Assembly: GCA_943329105.2 (NCBI GenBank) | Contig: CALQCP020000012.1 | Coordinates: 1 to 24,080 of the forward strand | Source of the DNA: Chitinophaga pinensis | GTDB lineage: Bacteria; Planctomycetota; Phycisphaerae; Phycisphaerales; SM1A02 | Direction: 5' to 3' | Length of the DNA: 24,080 nucleotides | Shown: piece after piece, positions 1 to 7,591 of the stretch | Layout of the letters: each line of letters starts with the position of its first letter | How positions within the stretch are numbered: position 1 is the stretch's first letter | Notes under the pieces: generated by a model | Database searches by the model: none | Told to the model about the DNA's origin: nothing | The model's input: only the letters and a program-made list of their open reading frames with translations | Made by a program: the position numbers and the translations under genes

Positions 1-83
1 ACCCCCTCTTCGACCTCGACCGCAACGGAATCGTCGCGGGCGGCGACCTCTTGATCTTGCTTTCCTCCTGGAGCGACCGATGA
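1..83 (+). CDS. C-terminal end of a secreted dockerin-like repeat protein (partial)
   Basis: The frame is open from the window edge to the TGA at 81-83. It encodes 26 residues with the pattern FDLDRNGIVAGGDLLILLSS, followed by W. This is the second half of the Ca-binding, dockerin-like motif that ends several other proteins in the window. The alternating Asp/Asn loop and the hydrophobic helix are visible. The stop overlaps the start of the next gene in an ATGA arrangement, so the two are probably co-transcribed and translationally coupled. What precedes the motif lies outside the window, so function cannot be assigned beyond a likely secreted protein. Confidence 0.7.
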   Translation, partial: PLFDLDRNGIVAGGDLLILLSSWSDR

Positions 84-2320
84 TCCGCGAAACCAACGGA
101 CCGACCTTCGTGCGCCACGGCGCCTCGGTGCTTGCCGCAGCCGTCTTGATGGCTGTCCCGACGACCGCGCTCGCGCAGTCCGCGATGAGCGTTCCGCAGC
201 CGGAACGGATCGCCGCGACGCAGGCGTTCGAACCGGGTACGGGCATGCAGTGGCGGCCCGCGCCGTTGATGTTCCGTGACTCGATCGCCGCGATCCGACG
301 ACCGTCGAACTTCGGCAGCACGCTGCCTCAGGAGCTCGTCGAGTTCCGGCCCGGCGCGAACGGCGAGTGGGCGATCGCCGGGATGATCGACATCCCGGGT
401 CTGAACCTCGCGAGCGTCACCTCGATCTCCGGCAACGGAATCGACGCATTCGTCGCGGTGCGATCCGATTACTCGGTCGTTGTCGCGCGGAAGGTCAAAG
501 GATCATGGGAGACGCTCCCGCCGCTCGTAGTGCCGGTCGTGATCTCGGCGTCGATCGTCGGCGGCCCTGGCTCCGTCACGATCGTGGTCGAGCGGGCATC
601 CTTGTGGGACGTTCATCGCTTCGAGGGCGGGGCATGGCAGCTCGTCCGCAGCCTGACCATCGCGGACTTCGGGTTCAGCGAGCGCGTCGCACCGGTCAAG
701 GTGGGCGACGGCTTCGTCGTGACCTCTGGCGTCGTTGCGCCCGGTGATGCGGAGGCCACCCCCGGCGCGGTCCGTACCTCGGTGATCGATCTTCGCGCGG
801 GGGGCGCTGCCGCGGCCGTTCGGCTTCCCGTCTCCGCCGGGTCCCAACTCTCCGGCGAGCGCATTGCGGCGGGTGGTCGCTGGGTGGCCTACACCGAGCT
901 GCGAATCGGTCAGGGGCGGCACGTCAATCGCCTGGTCGAGATCGGCGAGGGCGGCAACGTCACTCCCGTGGCGCAGTGGCAGGGGGCCGACGCATCGGAC
1001 TACGCGACGTCGATCACGCCCGCGGGCGACGTCGCCCGCGCGGACCGTGTCCGGTTCCGCGGCACGCAGGGCGTCGATGAGCGGTGGACGTGGCTCGCGG
1101 GCACTTCGAACGCGACCTCGGCGTTCGGCACCGACCGCTCGATCGCCGTGTCCGCGAGCAGCACGACGCTCCGCATCTGGCCCCGTCCCTGGGACGCCGA
1201 CGGCGACGGCCGCCGCGACGCGGAGCAGGTGTCGGACGGCACCGCCGAGGACTGCAACCGAAACGGCGCGACCGATGCGGCCGACATCGCCGCTCTTCGC
1301 CTCGCGGACGCGGACGGCAACGGCCTGCCGGATGCGTGCGAGCAGGACTGCGACCTCGACGGCATCCCCGACCTCACGGAACTGCGTGACGGCGCCGCCG
1401 CCGTGTGCGGATCGACCACCGTCCTTGCGAGTTGCGCGATCGCGGGCGGCGCCTCGGACCTGAACGGCGACGGCGTGCCCGACCAGTGCGGGCCGGACCG
1501 CGACGGCAACGGTATTCCCGACGTCCTCGACATCGCGGCCGGCGCGCCGGACTGCAACAACGACGGGATCCCGAACGGGGCGCCGGTGGTCGGCATCGCG
1601 GCGGAGCAGCTGGCGCAGGAGTCGGAGATCTTGGGTTGGGTGTTCGATTCCTTCCCGGGCGTGAAACTCGCTGGTGCCTACTTCCCCATCGACCGCCCGA
1701 TGCGAATCGACGCCGCGCGCTTCCGCATCAACCCCGGCCCGGATCCGACGCACCCCGCGAGTCCTTTTGGGAAGCCGTTCACGATCATCGTCGCGCAGGA
1801 CGTCGACGGGAGCGCCGACCTCCGGCGGGCGCAGGTCGAGTGGACCGGGACCGGTTCGTACCGTCACCAGTCGCTGCAGTCGGTTTCGACGCCGTCGGTC
1901 GTGGTGGAGCCGCCGGGTTTCTTCGTCTGCTACTCCATTCCGTCGGGCAGCTTCAACAGCGCGAGCGGCGGCTCGGAAGCGCCGACCATGCGCGGAGCAC
2001 GTGCCGACTTCGGTACGAACCCGGCGGCGCGCATCGACCGCGGCTGGAGCGCGATCGGCTCGCAAGCGGGGACGGATCCGCGAGACCTGCTCTCGGTCGC
2101 GATCGCCGGGATCTGGTTCCCCGACATCGACGTCGTCGCCAACGGCTGCCCGCTCGGCGGCGACTTCGACGGCGACGGCAAGGTCAGCGGCCGCGACCTC
2201 GGGCTGCTGCTCGGCGCCTGGGGGCCCGCGCAGGGCTCGCCGTACGACCTGAACAACGACGGATCGGTCGACGGTCTCGACCTGGGGATCCTGCTCGGGA
2301 ACTTCACCCCGGGGGCGTGA
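80..2320 (+). CDS. secreted protein with thrombospondin-3-like acidic repeats and C-terminal dockerin-like pair
   Basis: A 746-residue protein. Residues 1-32 form a signal peptide ending in ALA before Gln. Residues of about 35-370 are rich in beta-strand-like, Gly/Val-rich segments that could form a propeller, but I recognise no named domain. Residues of about 373-500 hold several Cys-containing Asp-rich units (DADGDG, DCNRNG, DADGNGLPDACE, DLNGDGVPDQCG, DCNNDGIPN) typical of thrombospondin type 3 Ca-binding repeats. Residues of about 505-690 look like a separate globular beta domain. Residues 693-746 carry two dockerin-like repeats (DFDGDGKVSGRDLGLLLGAW and DLNNDGSVDGLDLGILLGNF). In Phycisphaerae such repeats are common on exported proteins and need not mean a cellulosome. 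The start overlaps the upstream stop, and TGGAG precedes it. The exact role is unknown. Confidence 0.8.
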   Translation: MIRETNGPTFVRHGASVLAAAVLMAVPTTALAQSAMSVPQPERIAATQAFEPGTGMQWRPAPLMFRDSIAAIRRPSNFGSTLPQELVEFRPGANGEWAIAGMIDIPGLNLASVTSISGNGIDAFVAVRSDYSVVVARKVKGSWETLPPLVVPVVISASIVGGPGSVTIVVERASLWDVHRFEGGAWQLVRSLTIADFGFSERVAPVKVGDGFVVTSGVVAPGDAEATPGAVRTSVIDLRAGGAAAAVRLPVSAGSQLSGERIAAGGRWVAYTELRIGQGRHVNRLVEIGEGGNVTPVAQWQGADASDYATSITPAGDVARADRVRFRGTQGVDERWTWLAGTSNATSAFGTDRSIAVSASSTTLRIWPRPWDADGDGRRDAEQVSDGTAEDCNRNGATDAADIAALRLADADGNGLPDACEQDCDLDGIPDLTELRDGAAAVCGSTTVLASCAIAGGASDLNGDGVPDQCGPDRDGNGIPDVLDIAAGAPDCNNDGIPNGAPVVGIAAEQLAQESEILGWVFDSFPGVKLAGAYFPIDRPMRIDAARFRINPGPDPTHPASPFGKPFTIIVAQDVDGSADLRRAQVEWTGTGSYRHQSLQSVSTPSVVVEPPGFFVCYSIPSGSFNSASGGSEAPTMRGARADFGTNPAARIDRGWSAIGSQAGTDPRDLLSVAIAGIWFPDIDVVANGCPLGGDFDGDGKVSGRDLGLLLGAWGPAQGSPYDLNNDGSVDGLDLGILLGNFTPGA

Positions 2321-2952
2321 GCGCGGGGATGTCCTCGACCCAAAGCGGATTCCTGCCAGATGACCCGTCGGCGATGAGTCGCTTTCCAGCCACATGGCGA
2401 CGGGCCGTGCGCAGGAGGGTGCAAAGTCGGTTGCAGCTGGCGTCCGCTGTCGACGGAACCCGTTCGGCGTACGAACACGCAACCCTAAAAACGCAGCGTG
2501 GTCGCGCGAGTCCTTTCGAACCGGCGCAACCACGTGCGTTCATCTCAATGGGCGATACTGGATTCGAACCCCTGCAGGAATTCAGCCTGCAAACCATGGT
2601 CTCGCACGGAGGTGGCGTACAGGGTGGCGTACACGGCCGGCCTGGCGTACCAGCAGGGGGGGAGCCCCATTGACTTCGTGGCCGGCACCGTCTCACGCAC
2701 CGAAGGGATCTATGCCGTTGGCCCGCTGCCCCACCGTTACGCCGCCATTTCGGCATCGGGGCTCCTTGGGGCGGAACGATAGCGTGGGGAGGTGCGGGGA
2801 GACGTGGCAATCGGGCCACCCATTCATGGAGGGGCAGCCGCGGGCCACGAGCGCCACTAGACTTCTTCTAGACCGACGCAATTATCAGGGTTTTCGGCGC
2901 CCTGTCGAACAGACCTAAAGCATGCGAACCCGGGCGCAGGATCAACCGAATC
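2321..2952. other. non-coding stretch holding tRNA-like att site A
   Basis: No convincing gene is visible in these 632 bases. Open frames are short and look like GC-rich chance frames. The stretch contains a tRNA 3'-end copy at 2545-2570, a 5-bp-stem hairpin just after it (2576-2592), two copies of GGTGGCGTACA about 12 bp apart near 2610-2630, and an inverted repeat CTAGA-N5-TCTAG near 2858-2872. It probably contains scars of recombination between core sequence on the left and mobile sequence on the right. Confidence 0.45.
2545..2570 (-). repeat. att-like copy A of a tRNA-Val 3' end
   Basis: On the plus strand this reads TCAATGGGCGATACTGGATT followed by CGAACC. It matches sites B and C over 26 bases with one change (T for C in GGATTCG). 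It corresponds to the discriminator base, the 3' strand of the acceptor stem and most of the T-arm of the intact tRNA-Val at 14643-14716. There is no D-arm or anticodon arm, so this is not a functional tRNA. Such 3'-end copies mark the distal boundary of elements inserted by tyrosine recombinases into tRNA genes. Confidence 0.7.
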
Positions 2953-3444
2953 ATGAAGAACCATCCGAACGACGCCATCCTGCTCGTCTGGAATCCTGAT
3001 CGATGGGAGTGGACCGACATCGACGAGGACGCCGAACGTGCGCGCCAAGGCATCCACGACCCGGAGGACATGTGGTCGGTGGGGAATCGGACGAGCATTG
3101 CCGAGGGAACCCGGTTCTTCATGATCAGGTTGGGTCGCGACCCACGCGGGATCATGGCGAGCGGTCGTACGGTGGGAAAGGTCTTCGAGTCACCCCACTG
3201 GGACGAGGAACTGCAGCGTGCGGGCCGGCGCGCGCGCCGCGTAAGGCTTCGGTTCGAGCGGATCATCAACCCCGACCGACAACCCCTGCTTGCCAAAGCG
3301 GACCTGGCAGAGCCGCCCTTCGACACAGTGCACTGGTCCACGCAGTCGTCAGGGATCACGATCCCGTCGGCGATTGCCGATGCATTGCAGTCGAAGTGGG
3401 AGGAGCATTGCCGGCGGGTGCGATCGTTCGGGCGCGACAACTGA
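2953..3444 (+). CDS. stand-alone EVE/PUA-like (HNH-endonuclease N-terminal-like) protein
   Basis: A 163-residue protein. Its layout matches the N-terminal domain often fused to HNH nucleases and modification-dependent restriction proteins: ILLVWNPDRWEW at residues 9-20, then MWSVGNRTSI, GTRFFMIRLGRDPRGIMASG in the middle, SPHWDEE, and VHWSTQSSGITIP near residues 124-136. From family knowledge, PUA/EVE-like folds of this type bind modified or flipped bases. No HNH motif (paired His/Asn/His with CxxC) follows before the stop, so the protein is only the reader half. The start is ATG with AGGA about 10 nt upstream. It is the first gene to the right of att copy A, and the DUF932 fragment follows. 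Naming rests on motif memory. The protein could instead be another PUA-like RNA or DNA binder. Confidence 0.6.
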   Translation: MKNHPNDAILLVWNPDRWEWTDIDEDAERARQGIHDPEDMWSVGNRTSIAEGTRFFMIRLGRDPRGIMASGRTVGKVFESPHWDEELQRAGRRARRVRLRFERIINPDRQPLLAKADLAEPPFDTVHWSTQSSGITIPSAIADALQSKWEEHCRRVRSFGRDN

Positions 3445-3507
3445 TTGGCAACAGGCAGCGTCCGCAGGGTTGAATGCGGCATTCGACCGCACAGTCCGCC
3501 TCCGAGT

Positions 3508-3513
3508 TACGAT
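3508..3513 (+). promoter_or_regulatory. -10-like TACGAT box six nt before an ATG
   Basis: TACGAT lies 6 nt before ATG 3520, and the intervening GCCGCC holds no Shine-Dalgarno sequence. This is the same layout as upstream of the SASA, tatA and SPFH genes in this window and suggests a leaderless start. No good -35 box at 17 nt was found. Confidence 0.3.
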
Positions 3514-3519
3514 GCCGCC

Positions 3520-3840
3520 ATGGGGAGTATCGAGCGCCTATTGAATGTCCACCGGGAGGACGTGCTCGGCACGCTAGATGTGTGCCTGGACGCCGTATGG
3601 ACGCATGGCGACGTGTCCTTCAGGAGTGCGATCCTTGCCATGCTCGGAACGGTTCCGGGATTCAGTCTGACGCCATCACACCCATGGAAGCGGGCCTCGG
3701 CCGGCCTGCGGCTGGGGTTACGCCGGATCGCTTCACGGTGGAAAGATCGTCTGGGCCCTAGTGAAGCTGCCGGGGGAACTACGTATCGCTTACACGGACG
3801 ATGTCGTGAAACCATTCATCCTGGTCTGCAACAGTCATGA
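3520..3840 (+). CDS. possible small ORF, chimeric or unrecognised
   Basis: An open frame of 106 residues begins MGSIERLLNVHREDVLGTLD and includes HGDVSFRSAILAML around residues 29-42. I do not recognise it. The support is the TACGAT box 6 nt before the ATG and a protein-like N-terminal half of about 50 residues. The C-terminal half, rich in Arg and Ser, overlaps the DUF932 frame (3671 onward) in another frame and is unlikely to be real. A plausible reading is the head of an unrelated gene joined to a DUF932 tail by recombination near 3670-3715. Confidence 0.3.
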   Translation: MGSIERLLNVHREDVLGTLDVCLDAVWTHGDVSFRSAILAMLGTVPGFSLTPSHPWKRASAGLRLGLRRIASRWKDRLGPSEAAGGTTYRLHGRCRETIHPGLQQS

Positions 3841-4387
3841 TGGGTCAATCGCGTTTCGAGCCTTGAACACCAGCATTCGAGTCGTGTGCCAGAACACGCT
3901 TACGTTGGCACTTCGAAGCGCTGGACCGGATTCCATCAGCATCAAGCACACGGAGTCCATCCACGATCGGCTTGCCGATGCACAAGAGGTGCTCGGGTTG
4001 TCCATCGTCAAGCACCGGGAGTTCGAGCTGCAGATGAACCAGCTTGCACAGGTTCACATGACGAAGCGCACCTTCAGTGGTTACCTCGATCGAGTCCTTG
4101 GTCCGCTGCCAAAACCAACGGAACAGGAACCCGACCCCGAGGCTAGCGCTGCACGCTTGCAGGTGACCGCCAACTTCGACCACGAACTGCAGCGGTTGAA
4201 GGGCATCGAGCACTCTGCATGGGCTGCCTTCAATGCCGTCAGCCAGTACGTGGACTGGGAGCGGCCAACTCGAGGAGCAGCAATCACTAGGGACGAACGG
4301 CGATTTGAATCCACGATGCTGGGTGCCGGATCCGACCTCAAGCGCAAGGCATGGTCGGAAGCCCTGAAGCTTGCGAGGGTGAACTGA
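3671..4387 (+). pseudogene. DUF932 (phage/plasmid-like TIGR03299) protein, 5'-truncated
   Basis: The frame opens after a TGA at 3668-3670. It shows the DUF932 core from about 3719: GYAGSLHGGKIVWALVKLPG, then DDVVKPFILVCNSHDGS, then RVVCQNTLTLAL, then IKHTESI. It then runs through a helical C-terminal part to the TGA at 4385-4387. From family knowledge, DUF932 proteins are usually about 300-400 residues with an N-terminal half before the AGSL segment. That half is absent here and no matching frame lies upstream. Translation could start at GTG 3761 (208 residues), but this would cut into the conserved core. DUF932 is common on phages, plasmids and islands, with no settled function. The truncation fits the recombined setting. 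Confidence 0.65.
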
Positions 4388-4509
4388 TGTGCCGGCACAG
4401 ACACCAGGGTGGGCACCGGGGGAGTGAAGCAGGCGGAACAGCCAACTCCATTCCCGGTGCCGTGGCTGCCATCGTCGTGCTGATCATCCTGCTGCGGACA
4501 TGCTCGTAG
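4387..4509 (+). CDS. tiny membrane ORF coupled to the DUF932 gene
   Basis: A 40-residue ORF whose ATG overlaps the DUF932 stop (TGATG). The N-terminal half is His/Gly/Arg-rich (RHRHQGGHRG). Residues of about 24-36 form one hydrophobic segment (GAVAAIVVLIILL), followed by RTCS. The overlap argues for translational coupling, and a strong terminator follows 7 nt after the stop, so the transcript seems to end here. The function is unknown. The start of this ORF may be fortuitous, but the single transmembrane segment directly before the terminator is suggestive. Confidence 0.4.
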   Translation: MCRHRHQGGHRGSEAGGTANSIPGAVAAIVVLIILLRTCS

Positions 4510-4515
4510 CAGGAG

Positions 4516-4545
4516 GGGGCGGATCTTTGGACCGCCCCTTTCTTT
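4516..4545 (+). terminator. Rho-independent terminator after DUF932/small ORF
   Basis: The 7-bp GC stem GGGGCGG (4516-4522) and CCGCCCC (4532-4538) encloses a 9-nt loop and is followed by TTTCTTT. The T-rich tract lies only on the plus-strand side, so it terminates plus-strand transcription. The minus-strand lectin-like gene ends just beyond, so the two transcripts converge. Confidence 0.8.
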
Positions 4546-4558
4546 AGGTATCAGGGTG

Positions 4559-5929
4559 TCAGTTCGGGCAGGGGCCCCAGAACGAGAGCAGGAGTCCAAG
4601 ATCAGCACCGTTTACGACGCCGTCGTTGTTGATGTCAGACTCGGTGAGCGGCGTATTCGGCCCCCACTGAGAGAGCAGAATGCCCAGGTCTGCGCCGTTC
4701 ACGTTGAAGTCACGGTAGATGTCGGCATCAACGCAGGTGGGCTGCTCACAAACATCGGGGATGCCGTCGACGTCGTTGTCGGCTAGTTGCCCTTGCAGGA
4801 TCTGTCCGTAGTCGACGACGCCGTCGTTGTTGCAATCGGCCGACCATTCGATTAGCAGCGATCGGATGCCACCGAAGTACTCGGGAAATCCATCTTCAGC
4901 GATGTCGTTCCAACGTCGCGCATGATCTACGTAATGCAATCGGTTTTCATCAACTCCGCTGCCATTATCCGCAAAATCTGAGTTTGGGCCTGCATATGTC
5001 CAGGGATCACCGCTGCTCAGCCAAATCCATGTGCCCACGGGCTCTCCGCTCCCTGGAATCTGGGCGCCGCCTAGCCATGGTCCTAATGGTCCCTGCCACG
5101 CCCCGGGCGTGTCGGAAAGTCGAAACACAAATATGTCCTCATCCTCTGAGAGGATGCTTGCGAGGTAGCCGCCATCCGCCTTGGCAACTGCATCCGCGGA
5201 TTGCCATGCGATTGTCAAGCCTTGAGTGCGCAGTTGATACCAATGCCCATTGCCACCATCTTCAATTCGCCACTGCACCGGGTAGTTGCCGACCACGCAC
5301 GCCTCGCCCCGCTCACAGCAGTCGGGAACGTTGTTGCCGTTGTAGTCAGGCAGCGTGCCGTCGTAGCACTGGCCGTAGTCGACGATGCCATCGGAGTTGC
5401 AGTCGGCGGACCATTCGATGATCGCGCCGGCTTCAACGGTGAGGTTGCCGTTGTAATCGTTCCAGTTACCAACACCATCTTCCGTCACTGCCCAGCGACC
5501 CAAAGAAAGGTGATCCTCACAGCTGCATTCGCCGGAGGAAGAGTTTGATGGGTTTGCCACAAACGTTGTCCAATTTGTCCATGACCACGGTTCTCCCGTG
5601 ACCCATTGCCATCCACCGCTTGGTTCTGACCATGTCGGATCATTTCGGTCCTGTCGAGCCCCAAGCACGGCACCTCTATTCAGTGGGATCATGTTTCGAA
5701 CGGACGGCTGAATGAAGTCTCGTTCCGCTGCGGATGTCACGGTCGCAAGATGCCCACCAAAGGCAGTTACCAGATCATGCCAGGATTGCCATGTTCGATT
5801 TTCTGGGGCCGAAACGAGGTACCAATGCCCATTCCCCCCATCGCTCACCTTCCACTGCACTGCCTGCTGGGCATGCGCCGCTGAAGTTGCGAACAGGGTG
5901 ACCACCGCCGTATGGATCAGGTTCTTCAC
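4559..5929 (-). CDS. secreted protein with two C-type-lectin-like domains and dockerin-like C-terminus
   Basis: A 456-residue protein starting at GTG 5929, with GGGAGG about 10 nt upstream. Residues 1-20 are a signal peptide (AHA before QQ). Two related C-type-lectin-like domains lie at about 25-170 and 215-362. Each begins DGGNGHWY, has a GGHLATVTS or GGYLASILS strand, a W-rich middle (GWQWVTGEPWSW; TWIWLSSGDPWTY) and ends IEWSADCN. Each is followed by a Ca-loop unit (DCNSDGIVDYGQ; DCNNDGVVDYGQ). Residues of about 403-455 carry two dockerin-like repeats (DFNVNGADLGILLSQWG, DINNDGVVNGADLGLLLSFW). Lectin-like folds bind sugars or proteins, but the ligand here is unknown. It points opposite to the DUF932 and TIG-FGE-like genes and seems to be a single-gene unit. 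Confidence 0.8.
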   Translation of the reverse strand: MKNLIHTAVVTLFATSAAHAQQAVQWKVSDGGNGHWYLVSAPENRTWQSWHDLVTAFGGHLATVTSAAERDFIQPSVRNMIPLNRGAVLGARQDRNDPTWSEPSGGWQWVTGEPWSWTNWTTFVANPSNSSSGECSCEDHLSLGRWAVTEDGVGNWNDYNGNLTVEAGAIIEWSADCNSDGIVDYGQCYDGTLPDYNGNNVPDCCERGEACVVGNYPVQWRIEDGGNGHWYQLRTQGLTIAWQSADAVAKADGGYLASILSEDEDIFVFRLSDTPGAWQGPLGPWLGGAQIPGSGEPVGTWIWLSSGDPWTYAGPNSDFADNGSGVDENRLHYVDHARRWNDIAEDGFPEYFGGIRSLLIEWSADCNNDGVVDYGQILQGQLADNDVDGIPDVCEQPTCVDADIYRDFNVNGADLGILLSQWGPNTPLTESDINNDGVVNGADLGLLLSFWGPCPN

Positions 5930-6036
5930 GTGGTAAATGCCTCCCGGAGCTCCCGGCCCCGTGTTTCAAAGGCTACCGGGGAATGCTCCTAACACCAAGA
6001 GTGAAGTCCGGGCCCCCTTGGTAGCCCAAAGTAATT

Positions 6037-6066
6037 GTGTGACTTTCGGCCCACACGCAGTACCCT
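6037..6066 (+). promoter_or_regulatory. possible promoter of the TIG-FGE-like pair
   Basis: TGTGAC (6037-6042) and TACCCT (6061-6066) are separated by 18 nt, about 55 nt before the ATG at 6121. The leader would include a hairpin, CCGGGC-N7-GCCCGG at 6080-6098. The boxes are only moderate matches to a sigma-70 consensus. Confidence 0.3.
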
Positions 6067-6120
6067 AAACGAACACAAACCGGGCCTCTGATGCCCGGCT
6101 CCGATTGCGAGGCACCAACC

Positions 6121-7581
6121 ATGAACACAAAGCATTTCCTCCGGGCCATGACCGCCATCCTTAGCCTTGCTGTGGCAATCCCAGCCAGCGCTCAAACCTG
6201 CCGCAGCGACCTAAACGGTGACGGCCAGGTGAATGGTGCCGACCTGGGCATCCTGCTGGCCGACTGGGGCTTCTGCCCAGCCACCATCACTTCGGTGACG
6301 CCGTTACAGGGAAGCACGCTTGGCGGCACGGTGATCTCGATCTCGGGCACGGGCCTCTCGACGACCAGCAGCGTCAAGGTCGGCGGCGTTGCCTGCACGA
6401 ACGTGACCGTCCTCACGCCGACACTCGTGCGTGCCACCACCCCGCCCGGAGCGTTGGGCGAGGCGTCCGTTGCAGTCACGACGAATGCGGGGACCACGCT
6501 TGCCTCGACGCCCTTCAACTACGTGCAGCAGCAGATCACCTCGATCGTGCCGAACACGGGGTCGTACGTCGGCGGCACGCCGATCACCATCACCGGCCAG
6601 TACCTGGCGGGGACCACGGCCGTGACCATCGGCGGCGTGCCGTGCACGAACGTGGTGTCCGTCAGCTCGACGCAGGTGACGGCAGTGACGCCAGCTGGCT
6701 CAGTGGGCGCGGTGGATGTGGTGATCACCGGTACGAAGGGCGCACTGACGGTGGCGGGTGGGTTTACGTATCTGGCGGTGATCGTGCCGAGTTGGGCGAC
6801 GTTGATCGAGGCGATGCCGGATCCGGCGGTGGTGACGGATCCTGCGCTTCGGGCGGCAATTGTCGCGACGAACTACGCATGGCGGGTGCGAGATTCGGGC
6901 ACCGGCATCGAAATGCTGGTGGTGCCGCCGGGTACGTTTCAAATGGGCTGTATTCAGGCGCCGAGTGGTACTAGTTGTGATTCAAGAGAGGTTCCCGTCC
7001 ATGGGGTCACCTTGACAAACGCGTTCTACCTCGGCAGGTACGAAGTTACTCAATCTCAGTGGGTGGCAAAGATGGGGCCGAACCCGTCGTACTTTCAGGG
7101 GAACTCGGATTCGGCGAGCCGTCCGGTGGAGCAGGTGAGTTGGAACACCGTCCAGGCATACCTGAGCGCGACGGGCCTGCGTCTCGCTACAGAAGCGGAA
7201 TGGGAGTACGCATGTCGTGCTGGGACGCAGACGCCCTTCTACAACGGGTCGACGGACGCCAATACGTTGGGAACGCTGGCGTGGTTTGGTGACAACGCGG
7301 AATCCCAAACCCACGCCACCGGCGGCAGGGACGCCAACCCGCTTGGCTTCTATGACATGCTCGGCAATGTCTGGGAGATTGTCAGCGATTGGTATGCGGC
7401 GTACAGCGAGATCGCTCAAACCAATCCTGCCGGTCCGGCCACTGGAGAGTCCAAGATCCAACGCGGTGGCTCCTGGGCCGACGGATGGGGGCTGCCATTC
7501 GTCCGCTCATCGGGGAGATCATGGATAGGTGCTGCCATTGGCTACAACAACTCGGGATTCCGCGTCGCCCGTAATCCTTGA
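6121..7581 (+). CDS. secreted dockerin-like/TIG/TIG/FGE-like protein, paralog 1
   Basis: A 486-residue protein. The start at 6121 rather than the in-frame ATG at 6091 is chosen because the downstream paralog has the same MNTKHFLRAM start, and GAGG lies 10 nt upstream. Residues 1-24 are a signal peptide (ASA before Q). One dockerin-like repeat follows at about 29-50 (DLNGDGQVNGADLGILLADW). Two TIG/IPT immunoglobulin-like domains span about 56-137 (ITSVTPLQGSTLGGT) and 139-220 (ITSIVPNTGSYVGGT). Residues of about 265-486 form an FGE/SUMF1-type domain (MLVVPPGTFQMG, YEVTQSQW, RPVEQVSWN, LATEAEWEYACRAG, GNVWEIVSDWY, RGGSW, GFRVARNP). The segment after RGGSW holds no cysteine. Catalytic formylglycine-generating enzymes have their Cys pair there, so this is probably a binding or structural variant. 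It is 10 bp ahead of paralog 2. Confidence 0.85.
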   Translation: MNTKHFLRAMTAILSLAVAIPASAQTCRSDLNGDGQVNGADLGILLADWGFCPATITSVTPLQGSTLGGTVISISGTGLSTTSSVKVGGVACTNVTVLTPTLVRATTPPGALGEASVAVTTNAGTTLASTPFNYVQQQITSIVPNTGSYVGGTPITITGQYLAGTTAVTIGGVPCTNVVSVSSTQVTAVTPAGSVGAVDVVITGTKGALTVAGGFTYLAVIVPSWATLIEAMPDPAVVTDPALRAAIVATNYAWRVRDSGTGIEMLVVPPGTFQMGCIQAPSGTSCDSREVPVHGVTLTNAFYLGRYEVTQSQWVAKMGPNPSYFQGNSDSASRPVEQVSWNTVQAYLSATGLRLATEAEWEYACRAGTQTPFYNGSTDANTLGTLAWFGDNAESQTHATGGRDANPLGFYDMLGNVWEIVSDWYAAYSEIAQTNPAGPATGESKIQRGGSWADGWGLPFVRSSGRSWIGAAIGYNNSGFRVARNP

Positions 7582-7591
7582 GGCACCACCC

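Noticed and set aside
503..2533. Long open frame on the minus strand opposite the first secreted protein
   Set aside because: It is Arg/Asp/Val-rich, with no domain or signal, and is fully explained as the antisense shadow of a high-GC gene whose plus-strand product has clear repeats and a signal peptide.
2570..2583. CTGCAGGAATTC string resembling a cloning-vector polylinker
   Set aside because: Only 12 bp match and the flanks do not resemble a vector. Coincidence is sufficient.
2570..2600. A tRNA-Phe-like anticodon hairpin (minus strand GCAGG-CTGAATT-CCTGC) directly before the T-arm at site A
   Set aside because: The variable loop or T-stem is about 5 nt short, the T-stem does not pair, position 37 is not a purine, and there is no D-arm. 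It is a chance hairpin beside a truncated tRNA end.
6080..6098. Hairpin CCGGGC-N7-GCCCGG upstream of the first TIG-FGE-like gene as a terminator
   Set aside because: No T tract follows on either strand. It may be a leader structure, but nothing supports a specific function.
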